DNA of 63,188 bases, from positions 1-63,188 of the forward strand of contig JAEYZI010000039.1 of NCBI GenBank assembly GCA_023428065.1, read 5' to 3'. Below are positions 8,052 to 15,025 of this stretch, in pieces. Every line of letters begins with the position of its first letter. The stretch's first letter is position 1. Made by a program: the position numbers and the translations under genes. The notes below the pieces were generated by a model that was not told the DNA's origin, ran no database searches, and saw nothing but the letters and a program-made list of their open reading frames with translations. The DNA comes from Actinomycetes bacterium (GTDB taxonomy: Bacteria; Actinomycetota; Actinomycetes; Actinomycetales; Microbacteriaceae).

Positions 8052-9914
8052 TCACACGGGGGTCACGTCGACGATGTGCGAGAGGGGGAGCGTGCGCTCG
8101 ATGTCTGCCCGACGGTCGCGTGCGCGGAGCCGCCCGCCCGCGAGGGCCGCGGGTTCGAGCACGTAGGGCACCTCGCTGCCGTCGGGCATCCGCACGACGA
8201 CGGTCACCTGCAGCTTGCCGCGGATCGCGAGCTCGAGCTGGCGAGCGTTCCAGGCCGCGCCGCTCTCCTCGGGCTGCTGGGCGGCCGACTCGCGGATGCG
8301 CTCCACGATCCGGCGGGCGGGATCGGGCGGCGGCTCGGACGGGAGCGAGCGGATCGTCGCGCGCTGGACCGCGCGGATGGCGCCGTCGGTGTCTTCGAAG
8401 ACGGCGGGGTAGCGCGCGTCGACGAGCGCCCAGTAGAGCGTCTCGGCGTCGAGGCGGCTCACGGCCCGGTGCTCGCCCGTGCGCCGGAGGGCGAGCGGTG
8501 CGAGCGCCTGGTCGATCACGAGCTGGCCGACGAGGGCCGGGTCGTCGGCCCGCACCGAGGAGTGGGCGCCGGCATCCGGGCTCCCGGCCGGGGCGTCGAC
8601 CGCGCTCACCCGGAGGCTGCCGAACCGCGCCGCCGTCTCGGTGAGCAGGTAGTCGAGCGGCTGCGGGATGCCGGTGAGCGAGATCTCGGCGAGCAGCGCG
8701 CGCACCTCCTCGATCGTGACGCCCGTCGTGAGGGCGCGCGTCACGGAGGCGGCCGTCACGCGGTAGCTCGAGGCGAGCCCGACGGACTCGACCTCGGCGG
8801 CCTCCCGAAGGCGCCGGTCGACGTCGGCGGCGAGCGGCCCCGGCGCGATGATCGACAGGTCGTGCTGGATGTAGACCTGGCGCACGTCGGGCGGGAAGAG
8901 TTCGTCGACCGCGGCGGCCGCGGCTTCCGGCCCCTCCGCGAGGAGAGCCGCGCCCGCGGTCGACGGCACGGAGGCGCCCACGATGCCGAGCAGTTCCGCG
9001 GAGCGTACGACGGCCCTCGTGCGCTCGGGCAGCCAGTCGCCGCCCGCCGGGTAGAGCCAGTCGAGGTAGTCGAGCAGCCCGTCGCCCCAGCGCGCACCCG
9101 CGCGGGCGCGCAACTGCTCCTGCAGCTCGACGGGCACGCGCGCGAGCCAGCCGGAGGCGAGGGCCGTCCACCGGTCGACGCGCGACGAGCTTGACCACGC
9201 CTCGGCTGCGGGGGTCACGCGCCAGGCCGCCTCGGCGGCGCTCGCGAGCCCGGCGCCCTCCGCGAGCTCGAGGATCGTGTCGAGCTCGGCGTCGTCGTGC
9301 GCGCCCGTGGCGGCGAGGAGCCGGCGCCAGTCGGGGAGGGCGACGCCGCCGCGCTGCAGCATCCGGGCGGGTTCCCGCTCGAGCGCGGAGAGGAGCTCGC
9401 CGACGGCGGTGACGGCCGCGAAGGCGCGCTCGCCCGCCGCGCGGTCGGCGGCGATGCGATCGTCGACGTGCACGGGTTCGAGCGCCGCGGGCGGCGGCGC
9501 GTCGATGAGCTCCTCGGGTGAGGGCAGGCGGTGGGCCGGCCAGCCGCGCAGCACGTCCACGAGCTGCTCGGGCGCGACGAGGTGTCCGTCGGTATCGGCG
9601 ACGAGGGCGAGGTCGCTCAGGTGGGCGAGCGCGGGGCGCAGCTCGGCGACGCTCCGGCCGGTGCGGCCGGCGACGGCGCCCGCATCCGGCTCCCCGAGCA
9701 GCACGACCGCCGCGAGCACCGCGAGCTGCGCGCGGTCGAGCCGTCTGAGCGCCGCCTGGATCGAGGCGGGGTCGAGGAGGGCCTCGGCGAGGTCGAAGAC
9801 GTCGCGGATGCCGGCCTCGCGGACGGGCCGCGCGTGGAGGAGCTCGAGGAGGGCGTCGTCGGAGAGCGCCCGCAGCCGTGCCGCGAGCGCGAGGGCCGAG
9901 CCGCTACCGCTCAC
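8052..9914 (-). CDS. Helicase-associated protein (XPB neighbour, Rv0862c-like)
   Basis: 620 residues, Ala/Leu-rich, with no ATPase motifs. Winged-helix-like repeats lie near the N-terminus (LDRAQLAVLAAVVLLG; SVAELRPALAHLSDLALV) and the segment DVRQVYIQHDLSIIAPG precedes a C-terminal region resembling the N-terminal domain of XPB/Ssl2 (ETLYWALVDARYPAVFED). It belongs to the actinobacterial helicase-associated family found next to xpb. It overlaps the small membrane gene upstream by 11 nt (GTG at 9914) and is followed 55 bp later by xpb. Biochemical role unknown; a partner of XPB is inferred from gene order. Confidence 0.82.
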   Translation of the reverse strand: MSGSGSALALAARLRALSDDALLELLHARPVREAGIRDVFDLAEALLDPASIQAALRRLDRAQLAVLAAVVLLGEPDAGAVAGRTGRSVAELRPALAHLSDLALVADTDGHLVAPEQLVDVLRGWPAHRLPSPEELIDAPPPAALEPVHVDDRIAADRAAGERAFAAVTAVGELLSALEREPARMLQRGGVALPDWRRLLAATGAHDDAELDTILELAEGAGLASAAEAAWRVTPAAEAWSSSSRVDRWTALASGWLARVPVELQEQLRARAGARWGDGLLDYLDWLYPAGGDWLPERTRAVVRSAELLGIVGASVPSTAGAALLAEGPEAAAAAVDELFPPDVRQVYIQHDLSIIAPGPLAADVDRRLREAAEVESVGLASSYRVTAASVTRALTTGVTIEEVRALLAEISLTGIPQPLDYLLTETAARFGSLRVSAVDAPAGSPDAGAHSSVRADDPALVGQLVIDQALAPLALRRTGEHRAVSRLDAETLYWALVDARYPAVFEDTDGAIRAVQRATIRSLPSEPPPDPARRIVERIRESAAQQPEESGAAWNARQLELAIRGKLQVTVVVRMPDGSEVPYVLEPAALAGGRLRARDRRADIERTLPLSHIVDVTPV

Positions 9915-10167
9915 CGGCCCGTGCGATCCGCCGACGGCGCACGGAGCTGACGATGATGAACGCCACGATGAGGAGGAACGCGAGCGGCAGACCGAAGTAG
10001 CCGACGAGCACGGCCGCGGGCCAGACGCCGTCCGACATGGCCGCTCCCGACACGGAGGCGATCATGGTGGAGGCGATCGCGATGATCGAGATCCCGGCGA
10101 CTGCGGCGATCATGGCGGCGAGCACGCGTTCGATACGATTGAGCGGGACGGGGGCGTTCTCGGGCAC
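9904..10167 (-). CDS. Small membrane protein with two predicted TM helices
   Basis: 87 residues. Helices at about 13-35 and 50-73, ending in an Arg-rich cytoplasmic tail (VRRRRIARAGER). I do not recognise a functional family. GTG at 10167 is chosen because TAGTGT lies 6 nt upstream on the minus strand. The 3' end overlaps the helicase-associated gene by 11 nt, so the two are probably co-transcribed, but nothing in the sequence ties it to DNA repair. Confidence 0.75.
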   Translation of the reverse strand: MPENAPVPLNRIERVLAAMIAAVAGISIIAIASTMIASVSGAAMSDGVWPAAVLVGYFGLPLAFLLIVAFIIVSSVRRRRIARAGER

Positions 10168-10219
10168 GAGACAACACTAAGCCCCTCATGCGCACCGGAT
10201 TCAGCGAGAGAGGCTCGGC

Positions 10220-10600
10220 ATGCCCACCGGCAAGGTGAAGTTCTACGACGAGGAGAAGGGCTTCGGCTTCGTCACCTCGGACGACGGCCAGGAGGTCTTC
10301 CTGCACGCCTCGGCGCTGCCCGCGGGCGCGGTCGTCCGCGCGGGAACGCGTCTCGAGTTCGGCATCGCGGACGGACGGAAGGGCGCACAGGCGCTCTCCG
10401 TGCGCGTGCTCGACGCGCCCCCCAGCCTCAGCAAGCTCAACCGTCGCTCGGCCGACGACATGGCGATCGTGATCGAGGATCTCGTGAAGCTGCTCGACGG
10501 GATCGGGGCGGGTCTGCGCCGCGGACGCTACCCCGACCGTGCCCACGGCGCGAAGATCGCGGCCGTGCTGCGCAAGGTCGCCGACGACTTGGACGCGTAG
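10220..10600 (+). CDS. Cold-shock domain protein with C-terminal extension
   Basis: 126 residues. The first ~65 form a cold-shock domain with RNP1-like KGFGFVTSDD and RNP2-like EVFLHASAL, which bind single-stranded nucleic acids. A further ~60-residue helical extension (SADDMAIVIEDLVKLLDGIG onward) makes it about twice the length of classical CspA, as in the longer actinobacterial group. The DUF3027 gene begins 4 nt after its stop, so the two are an operon, an order often kept in actinobacteria. Confidence 0.92.
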   Translation: MPTGKVKFYDEEKGFGFVTSDDGQEVFLHASALPAGAVVRAGTRLEFGIADGRKGAQALSVRVLDAPPSLSKLNRRSADDMAIVIEDLVKLLDGIGAGLRRGRYPDRAHGAKIAAVLRKVADDLDA

Positions 10601-10604
10601 CCGC

Positions 10605-11213
10605 GTGACCGACGAGGAGCGCGTGCAACTCGCACGCGAGGCGCTCGGGGAGATCACCCCCGAGGCGACGATCGGCGAGCTGCTCGAGCAGTCGACCGCC
10701 GACGACGGCGTCGTGACGCTCGCGTTCGCGGCGCGCATGTCGGGTTATCCGGGGTGGCGCTGGACGGTATCCGTGGCCCAGGTGGCGGATGCCGAGCCGA
10801 CCGTGCTCGAGGCCGAGCTGCTGCCCGGCGAGGGCGCGCTGCTCGCGCCCGACTGGGTGCCGTGGTCGGAGCGTCTCGAGGAGTACCGCGCGGCGCAGGC
10901 GGCGGCCGCTGCTGAGGCCGCCGACGACGACGCGGACGACGACGAGTCGGATGACGACGACGATGAGTCGGACGACGACGTTGATGAGTCGGACGACGAC
11001 GATGACGACGATGACGATGACGACGACGATGACGACGACGACTTCGGGGACGACCCCGACGACGGCATCGACTTCGAGTCGGCGGCGTCAGCGGTGGCGG
11101 CGGAAGCGGTGCACGTAGACGAGGCCGACGAGGCCGAGTCCGACGCCGACGAGGCAGGTCCACAGCCACCAGACCCGGCCGCTGTCGACGAGCGCGCCGA
11201 CGAAGAGGAGTAG
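10605..11213 (+). CDS. DUF3027 family protein with long poly-aspartate tract
   Basis: 202 residues. Residues 1-85 look like the conserved DUF3027 core (MSGYPGWRWTVSVAQ; LAPDWVPWSERLEEYR). Residues about 107-150 are almost wholly Asp, encoded by a GAC/GAT repeat. The start GTG at 10605 is 4 nt after the cold-shock gene stop. The last 126 bp overlap the convergent DUF2530 gene. Function unknown; the acidic tail may be disordered and bind basic partners. The tract could vary in length between strains by slippage. Confidence 0.8.
   Translation: MTDEERVQLAREALGEITPEATIGELLEQSTADDGVVTLAFAARMSGYPGWRWTVSVAQVADAEPTVLEAELLPGEGALLAPDWVPWSERLEEYRAAQAAAAAEAADDDADDDESDDDDDESDDDVDESDDDDDDDDDDDDDDDDDFGDDPDDGIDFESAASAVAAEAVHVDEADEAESDADEAGPQPPDPAAVDERADEEE
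10923..11043. repeat. GAC/GAT triplet repeat encoding Asp-rich tract
   Basis: Imperfect trinucleotide repeat of GAC and GAT codons with a few GAG, TCG and GTT interruptions, inside the DUF3027 gene. All units keep the reading frame, so changes in unit number would alter only the length of the acidic tail. Confidence 0.9.
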
Positions 11214-11327
11214 CACGGCGAAGCCGAGCACCCACAGCGCGAGCCCCGTGAGGATCGCGGCGCGGTCGTCGGTGGCGACGGGCGCGGGATCCGGGCGCCG
11301 TTCGCTTTCGCTCAGCCAGAACCGCAT
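11088..11327 (-). CDS. DUF2530-like small membrane protein
   Basis: 79 residues with two hydrophobic helices (about 24-45 and 50-71) and a basic end (VHRFRRHR); the composition and the RPDPAPV-then-helix layout match the DUF2530 family. Its 3' half lies antisense to the end of the DUF3027 gene (11088-11213). serC follows on the opposite side, on the same strand but upstream in transcription, with 9 bp between them, so serC transcripts may read into it. Function unknown. Confidence 0.78.
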   Translation of the reverse strand: MRFWLSESERRPDPAPVATDDRAAILTGLALWVLGFAVLLLFVGALVDSGRVWWLWTCLVGVGLGLVGLVYVHRFRRHR

Positions 11328-11336
11328 GCGGGGAGC

Positions 11337-12446
11337 CTAGAGGGCTTCGACGACGTAGTCGACGGCCGCCGTGAGCGCGCGCACGTCGTCGGGGTCGATC
11401 GCGGCGAACGTCGCGACGCGCAGCTGGTTGCGGCCGAGCTTGCGGTAGGGCTCGGTGTCGACGACGCCGTTCGCGCGCAGCACCGACGCGACGACCGCCG
11501 CGTCGACGCTCTCGTCGAAGTCGATCGTGACGACGACCTGCGAGCGGTGGGCGGCATCCGCCACGAACGGGGTCGCGAAGTCGCGCTCCTCGGCCCACGC
11601 GTAGAGGTGGCTCGACGACTCGCGCGTGCGCGCGTCGGCGAAGGCGAGGCCGCCGTTGCCGTTGAGCCAGTCGAGCTGGGCCTCCATGAGCAGGAGCGTC
11701 GCGATGGCGGGGGTGTTGAGCGTCTGGTCGAGGCGCGAGTTGTCGACCGCGTTCTTGAGGCTCAGGAACTCGGGGATCCAGCGTCCGGATGCCGCGATCG
11801 CCTCGATGCGCGCGATCGCGGCGGGGCTCATGGTGGCGAACCAGAGGCCGCCGTCGGCGGCGAAGTTCTTCTGCGGAGCGAAGTAGTACACGTCCGTCTC
11901 GGCGAGGTCGACCTCGACCCCGCCCGCGGCGCTCGTCGCGTCGACGACCGTGAGCGCGCCCTCGTCGCCGTGAACCCGCGCGACGGGGGCCATGACGCCC
12001 GTCGAGGTCTCGTTGTGCGGCCACGCGTACACGTCGACGCCCGCGACGAGTTCGACCTCGGCGCGCGACCCGGCGGGGGCCGACACGACGTGGGGCGCCT
12101 CGAGGAAGGGGGTCGTCGCGGCCTGCGCGAACTTCGCCCCGAACTCGCCGAAGGTGAGGTTCTCGCTGCGGCGCTCGATGAGCGAGAAGGCCGCGGCATC
12201 CCAGAACGCGGTCGAGCCGCCGTTGCCGAGCACGACCTCGTAGCCGTCGGGGAGGCGGAAGAGCTCCGCGAGTCCGGCGCGCACCCGGCCGACGAGCTGC
12301 TTGACGGGCTTCTGCCGGTGCGAGGTGCCGAGCAGACCCTCGTTCGCCCGCAGGTGGGCGAGCTGCTCCGGCCGCACCTTGGAGGGTCCGCATCCGAATC
12401 GTCCGTCGGCGGGCAGCAGGTTCTGGGGGATCACGATCTCCGGCAC
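11337..12446 (-). CDS. serC: Phosphoserine aminotransferase
   Basis: 369 residues. PLP enzyme that turns 3-phosphohydroxypyruvate into phosphoserine in serine synthesis. Seen: FGCGPSKVRPEQL at the N-terminus, DATSAAGG (PLP-binding Asp), YYFAPQKNFAADGGLW with the Schiff-base Lys, and NTPAIATLLLMEAQL. Length and sequence fit the actinobacterial SerC class. GTG at 12446 has TAGACT 6 nt upstream on the minus strand (leaderless). It is divergent from the IdeR-type gene; that pairing recurs in actinobacteria. Confidence 0.95.
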   Translation of the reverse strand: MPEIVIPQNLLPADGRFGCGPSKVRPEQLAHLRANEGLLGTSHRQKPVKQLVGRVRAGLAELFRLPDGYEVVLGNGGSTAFWDAAAFSLIERRSENLTFGEFGAKFAQAATTPFLEAPHVVSAPAGSRAEVELVAGVDVYAWPHNETSTGVMAPVARVHGDEGALTVVDATSAAGGVEVDLAETDVYYFAPQKNFAADGGLWFATMSPAAIARIEAIAASGRWIPEFLSLKNAVDNSRLDQTLNTPAIATLLLMEAQLDWLNGNGGLAFADARTRESSSHLYAWAEERDFATPFVADAAHRSQVVVTIDFDESVDAAVVASVLRANGVVDTEPYRKLGRNQLRVATFAAIDPDDVRALTAAVDYVVEAL

Positions 12447-12502
12447 GCAACGAGTCTATTGAGCCGCCGGGTAGGCTGGTTTAGACGTGCAGGGAGGCCA
12501 CG

Positions 12503-13195
12503 ATGACCGATCTCGTCGACACGACGGAGATGTACCTTCGGACCATCCTCGACCTGGAGGAGGAGGGCATCACGCCTTTGCGTGCCCGGATCTCGGAGCG
12601 TCTCGGGCACTCCGGTCCGACGGTGTCGCAGACCATCGGACGCATGGAGCGTGACGGCCTCGTGGTGGTCGAGGGCGACCGCCACCTCGTGCTCACCGCC
12701 GACGGCCGCACGCGCGCCATGCACGTCATGCGCAAGCACCGTCTCGCCGAGCGCCTCCTCGCCGACGTCATCGGGCTCGACTGGGCGTACGTTCACGACG
12801 AGGCGTGCCGCTGGGAGCACGTCATGAGCGAGCAGGTGGAGCGCCGCCTGCTCGACCTCCTCGGCCACCCCACAGAGTCGCCCTACGGCAACCCGATCCC
12901 GGGTCTCGACGAGCTCGGCGGCGCGCCCGCCGGCAGCTTCCTCGACGGCGTGGAGAGCATCGTCGCGCGCGTGGCGTCGGCGGAGGGCGAGACGACCGGC
13001 ATCGTGCGTCGCCTCGGCGAGCCGGTGCAGTTCGAGCCGGAGCTGCTCGCGCAGCTGCGGGATGCGGGCGTCGTGCCGGGCGCGACGGTCTCGCTCGCGG
13101 CCGCCGGGTCGTACGTGATCGTGCAGGTGGACGGCTTCGGCGACGGCCTCGAGCTGCCGAACGAGGTCGCCTCGCACATCTACGTCGAGGCCTGA
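12503..13195 (+). CDS. DtxR/IdeR-family iron-dependent repressor
   Basis: 230 residues: winged HTH (about 1-73), dimerisation and metal-binding domain (74-140), SH3/FeoA-like C-terminal domain (about 155-228). The DtxR metal ligands sit at the same numbers as in the corynebacterial protein: Met10, Cys102, Glu105, His106 and His79, Glu83, His98. Cys102 favours the iron-sensing rather than the manganese (MntR) branch. Unlike most neighbours it has a good ribosome site (AGGGAGG, about 12490). It probably represses iron-uptake genes; no target is visible in this window. Confidence 0.93.
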   Translation: MTDLVDTTEMYLRTILDLEEEGITPLRARISERLGHSGPTVSQTIGRMERDGLVVVEGDRHLVLTADGRTRAMHVMRKHRLAERLLADVIGLDWAYVHDEACRWEHVMSEQVERRLLDLLGHPTESPYGNPIPGLDELGGAPAGSFLDGVESIVARVASAEGETTGIVRRLGEPVQFEPELLAQLRDAGVVPGATVSLAAAGSYVIVQVDGFGDGLELPNEVASHIYVEA

Positions 13196-13210
13196 GGCGG
13201 CCCGAGTTTC

Positions 13211-13227
13211 GGGGTGCTGAGCACCCC
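13211..13227 (+). terminator. Hairpin after the IdeR-type gene
   Basis: Perfect 7-bp stem GGGGTGC/GCACCCC with a TGA loop, 16 bp after the stop codon. There is no U-tract. It lies just before the promoter of the next gene. Confidence 0.6.
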
Positions 13228-13232
13228 TCGAT

Positions 13233-13261
13233 GTGACATCTGCGCAATCCCCGCCTAAACT
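13233..13261 (+). promoter_or_regulatory. Sigma-70-type promoter of the NlpC/P60 gene
   Basis: -35 GTGACA (13233-13238), 17-bp spacer, -10 TAAACT (13256-13261). Transcription would begin near 13268, giving a leader of about 125 nt. This excludes the in-frame ATG at 13233 as a start for the protein. Confidence 0.6.
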
Positions 13262-13269
13262 CGCCGGGT

Positions 13270-13386
13270 CCCCGCGCTACCCGAATCCGGTGCGGGGCCG
13301 CCAGGCAGGGCGTCCCGTTCACCCATCCTCTGCCGGGCGACGTGACATACGGAAGGGATGGGGCCGGCACCTCACGGCCGGGACGC
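13270..13386 (+). ncRNA. Structured 5' leader with a three-way junction (candidate cis-regulatory RNA)
   Basis: A first hairpin pairs 13270-13275 with 13292-13297. Then an 8-bp outer stem (13310-13317 with 13379-13386) encloses a 7-bp stem (13322-13328 with 13356-13362) and, with no gap, a 4-bp hairpin (13363-13366 with 13375-13378), so the three helices abut. The outer stem ends at the GCGGAG that should be the ribosome site of the ATG at 13392. I do not recognise it as a known riboswitch; it lacks the ydaO (c-di-AMP) consensus as I know it. Confidence 0.45.
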
Positions 13387-13391
13387 GGAGC

Positions 13392-14051
13392 ATGCTCTTG
13401 TCAGGTACGTCTCTCCGCGGCATCGCGGTCATCACCCTCGTCATCCCCTCCATCTTCGCCACCGTCGCCCTGCCCGCCTACGCGGACCAGGCGGATGCGC
13501 CCGGCGAGACCTCCCACTCGGCGCTGCGGCAGCGGCTCGAGCGCGACGCGCAGAGCGTCGCCGTCGCGGCCGTCGCGGTCGAGCCCGAGCAGCGCGACGG
13601 TTACGACGTGACCTCGGCGGCGGACCTCCGCCGCGAGGCGCAGCGCGCCGCCATCGCGGCCGGGCCGAGCAGCCGGTCCGCCGTGGGCAACGCGCCGTAC
13701 CCGTCGTTCTCGCTCGACCAGGTCGTGCAGATCGCGCTGCAGTACCAGGGGGTGCCGTACGTCTACGGCGGCTCGACGCCCACCGGCTTCGACTGCTCGG
13801 GCTTCACGTCGTACGTCTACGCCCAGGTCGGCGTGACGCTCCCGCACTCCTCGAGCGCGCAGGGGGCGGGCGGCATCCGCATCTCCGCCGCGGATGCGCG
13901 CCCCGGCGACATCGTCGCGATGGACGGCGGCGGGCACGTGGGCATCTACCTCGGCGGCAACTCGATGATCGACGCGCCGTACCCGGGCAAGACCGTGCAG
14001 GTGCGCCCCATCTACACGGCGAACCACTGGTTCGTGCGCTACGGCGTCTGA
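13392..14051 (+). CDS. Exported NlpC/P60 (C40) peptidoglycan endopeptidase
   Basis: 219 residues from ATG 13392. A signal-anchor or signal peptide (SLRGIAVITLVIPSIFATVA) ends near the Ala-Tyr-Ala site. A linker region holds RDGYDVTSAADL, then the NlpC/P60 domain (about 110-219) with catalytic Cys in GFDCSGFTSYVY and His in GGGHVGIYLGG; the third position is Asp in SMIDAPYPG. These enzymes cut gamma-D-Glu-diaminoacid bonds in peptidoglycan during growth and separation. The short linker motif recurs in the CHAP protein 1.6 kb downstream. A hairpin terminator begins right after the stop. Confidence 0.9.
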   Translation: MLLSGTSLRGIAVITLVIPSIFATVALPAYADQADAPGETSHSALRQRLERDAQSVAVAAVAVEPEQRDGYDVTSAADLRREAQRAAIAAGPSSRSAVGNAPYPSFSLDQVVQIALQYQGVPYVYGGSTPTGFDCSGFTSYVYAQVGVTLPHSSSAQGAGGIRISAADARPGDIVAMDGGGHVGIYLGGNSMIDAPYPGKTVQVRPIYTANHWFVRYGV

Positions 14052-14067
14052 GCGGGGGAGCCCCCGC
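14052..14067 (+). terminator. Hairpin directly after NlpC/P60 stop codon
   Basis: GCGGGGG/CCCCCGC stem with a short AG centre (in practice a GAGC tetraloop on a 6-bp stem), starting at the base after the TGA. No U-tract. Confidence 0.6.
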
Positions 14068-14104
14068 GTCCTGTGTCGCTCCGTGCGCGCGGACCCATGG
14101 GGGT

Positions 14105-14110
14105 TACCCT
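14105..14110 (+). promoter_or_regulatory. -10 box before the 33-codon ORF
   Basis: TACCCT, matching the TANNNT boxes used through the window, 37 nt before the ATG at 14148. No clear -35 is visible. It would start a transcript near 14117 that holds the small ORF and its terminator. Confidence 0.45.
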
Positions 14111-14147
14111 GGGTTCCTCGGAGGTTCTTCGGACCGGGGAGGGCACC

Positions 14148-14249
14148 ATGCGAAACGCGCACAGCATCCGCACCATGGACGCGCGCGCGCTGTTCCGCAT
14201 ACAGCTCAGCAGTCGGCCCGACGTGCACTGTCACGTCGTGGTCGGATAG
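14148..14249 (+). CDS. 33-residue ORF that ends inside a terminator (possible leader peptide)
   Basis: ATG at 14148 with a strong ribosome site (GGGGAGGG, about 14136-14143). The peptide begins MRNAHSIRTMDARALF and ends RPDVHCHVVVG. It is basic, with no signal peptide. Its TAG (14247-14249) overlaps the first base of a strong terminator, and an HNH gene follows 108 nt later. That layout resembles attenuation leaders, but no run of one codon type stands out apart from three Val and two His near the end. I do not recognise the peptide. It could also be a small independent protein or only part of an sRNA. Confidence 0.45.
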   Translation: MRNAHSIRTMDARALFRIQLSSRPDVHCHVVVG

Positions 14250-14276
14250 GCGCTGTCGTTCGCGACGGCGCCTTTT
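14249..14276 (+). terminator. Strong intrinsic terminator after the 33-codon ORF
   Basis: 10-bp stem (14249-14258 with 14263-14272, one G-U pair), TTCG loop, then TTTTCTGTTCTC. It is the only hairpin in the window followed by a good U-tract. A second perfect 8-bp hairpin (14319-14339) lies just before the ribosome site of the HNH gene. Confidence 0.85.
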
Positions 14277-14357
14277 CTGTTCTCATCTCGGGTTCGCGGC
14301 TCCTCCGGGGAGTTCGACGGCCTGCACGCCATGCAGGCCCCCTCGAGAGGAGACCCG

Positions 14358-14855
14358 TTGCGAACCCTGGTACTCAACGCCGGCTACGAGCCGCTCGCCG
14401 TGGTGTCGTTCAAGCGAGCGCTCGTGCTCGTGCTGTCGGGGAAGGCGGTCGTCGTCGCGAGCGACGACGACAATCCCGTGCACGGCATCGGCGGGGAGTG
14501 GGATCGCCCGTCGGTCATCCTGCTGCGCCGCTACGTGCGGGTGCCGAGCGGCCGAGCCGTTCCGGTGTCGCGTCGGGGTGTGCTGCGGCGAGACGACCAG
14601 CGCTGCGCCTACTGCGGCGGCCACGCCTCGACGATCGACCACGTCGTGCCGCGCTCGCGCGGGGGAGCGGACAGCTGGGAGAACCTTGTGGCGTGCTGTC
14701 TGCGCTGCAACAACGTGAAGGGCGATCGCACGCCGCAGGAGATGGGATGGTCGCTGCGGTTCGCGCCGCGACCGCCGCACGGGACGGCGTGGCTCGTGCG
14801 AGGCACCGAGCGCGCGCAGCCGGAGTGGCGCGAGTTCCTCGCGCCCGCGGCGTAG
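14358..14855 (+). CDS. HNH endonuclease-domain protein
   Basis: 165 residues from TTG 14358. The TTG is chosen because GAGAGGAG (14345-14352) is at the right distance and the protein then starts LRTLVLNAGYEPL, the normal family N-terminus. The HNH domain has two Cys pairs for zinc (CAYCGG; CLRCNN) and the catalytic TIDHVVPRSRGG. This single-domain family is common and conserved in actinobacteria, so it is probably a housekeeping nuclease of unknown target, not an intron or phage enzyme. The rare start codon and the hairpin upstream suggest low or controlled expression. Confidence 0.88.
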   Translation: MRTLVLNAGYEPLAVVSFKRALVLVLSGKAVVVASDDDNPVHGIGGEWDRPSVILLRRYVRVPSGRAVPVSRRGVLRRDDQRCAYCGGHASTIDHVVPRSRGGADSWENLVACCLRCNNVKGDRTPQEMGWSLRFAPRPPHGTAWLVRGTERAQPEWREFLAPAA

Positions 14856-14960
14856 CGTTTTCGCGGAAGTGCGACGGGATCCGTCGTGGATCGCGCGGAA
14901 AGCTGAGAAAATCCTGGTGATCTGGCCTGTCTGCCCTGGAATACGGGCCGTTATCGAGAC

Positions 14961-15010
14961 GTGACAATCCGCCGGATGTCGCGTAACGTCGGTCGGGTCG
15001 CTTCGACCCG
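14961..15010 (+). promoter_or_regulatory. Promoter and 5' hairpin of the CHAP gene
   Basis: -35 GTGACA (14961-14966), 17-bp spacer, -10 TAACGT (14984-14989). The expected start of the RNA (about 14996) lies in a perfect 7-bp hairpin (14994-15000 with 15004-15010, CTT loop), which would form the very 5' end of the mRNA and may protect it. The ribosome site GAGAG follows at 15011. Confidence 0.55.
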
Positions 15011-15025
15011 GAGAGCTTCAACTAC

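Noticed and set aside
10923..11043. CRISPR or minisatellite array
   Set aside because: The repeat unit is a codon (GAC/GAT) in frame within a gene, with no spacers. No CRISPR array was seen anywhere in the window.
13260..13390. ydaO-type c-di-AMP riboswitch before the NlpC/P60 gene
   Set aside because: Gene context fits, but the conserved ydaO core as I know it is not present, so I report an unnamed structured leader.
13340..14966. GACGTGACA in the NlpC leader and before the CHAP gene as a shared regulator site
   Set aside because: Before the CHAP gene it is the -35 region; in the NlpC leader it is inside the transcribed region with no -10 at the right distance. The match is probably chance.
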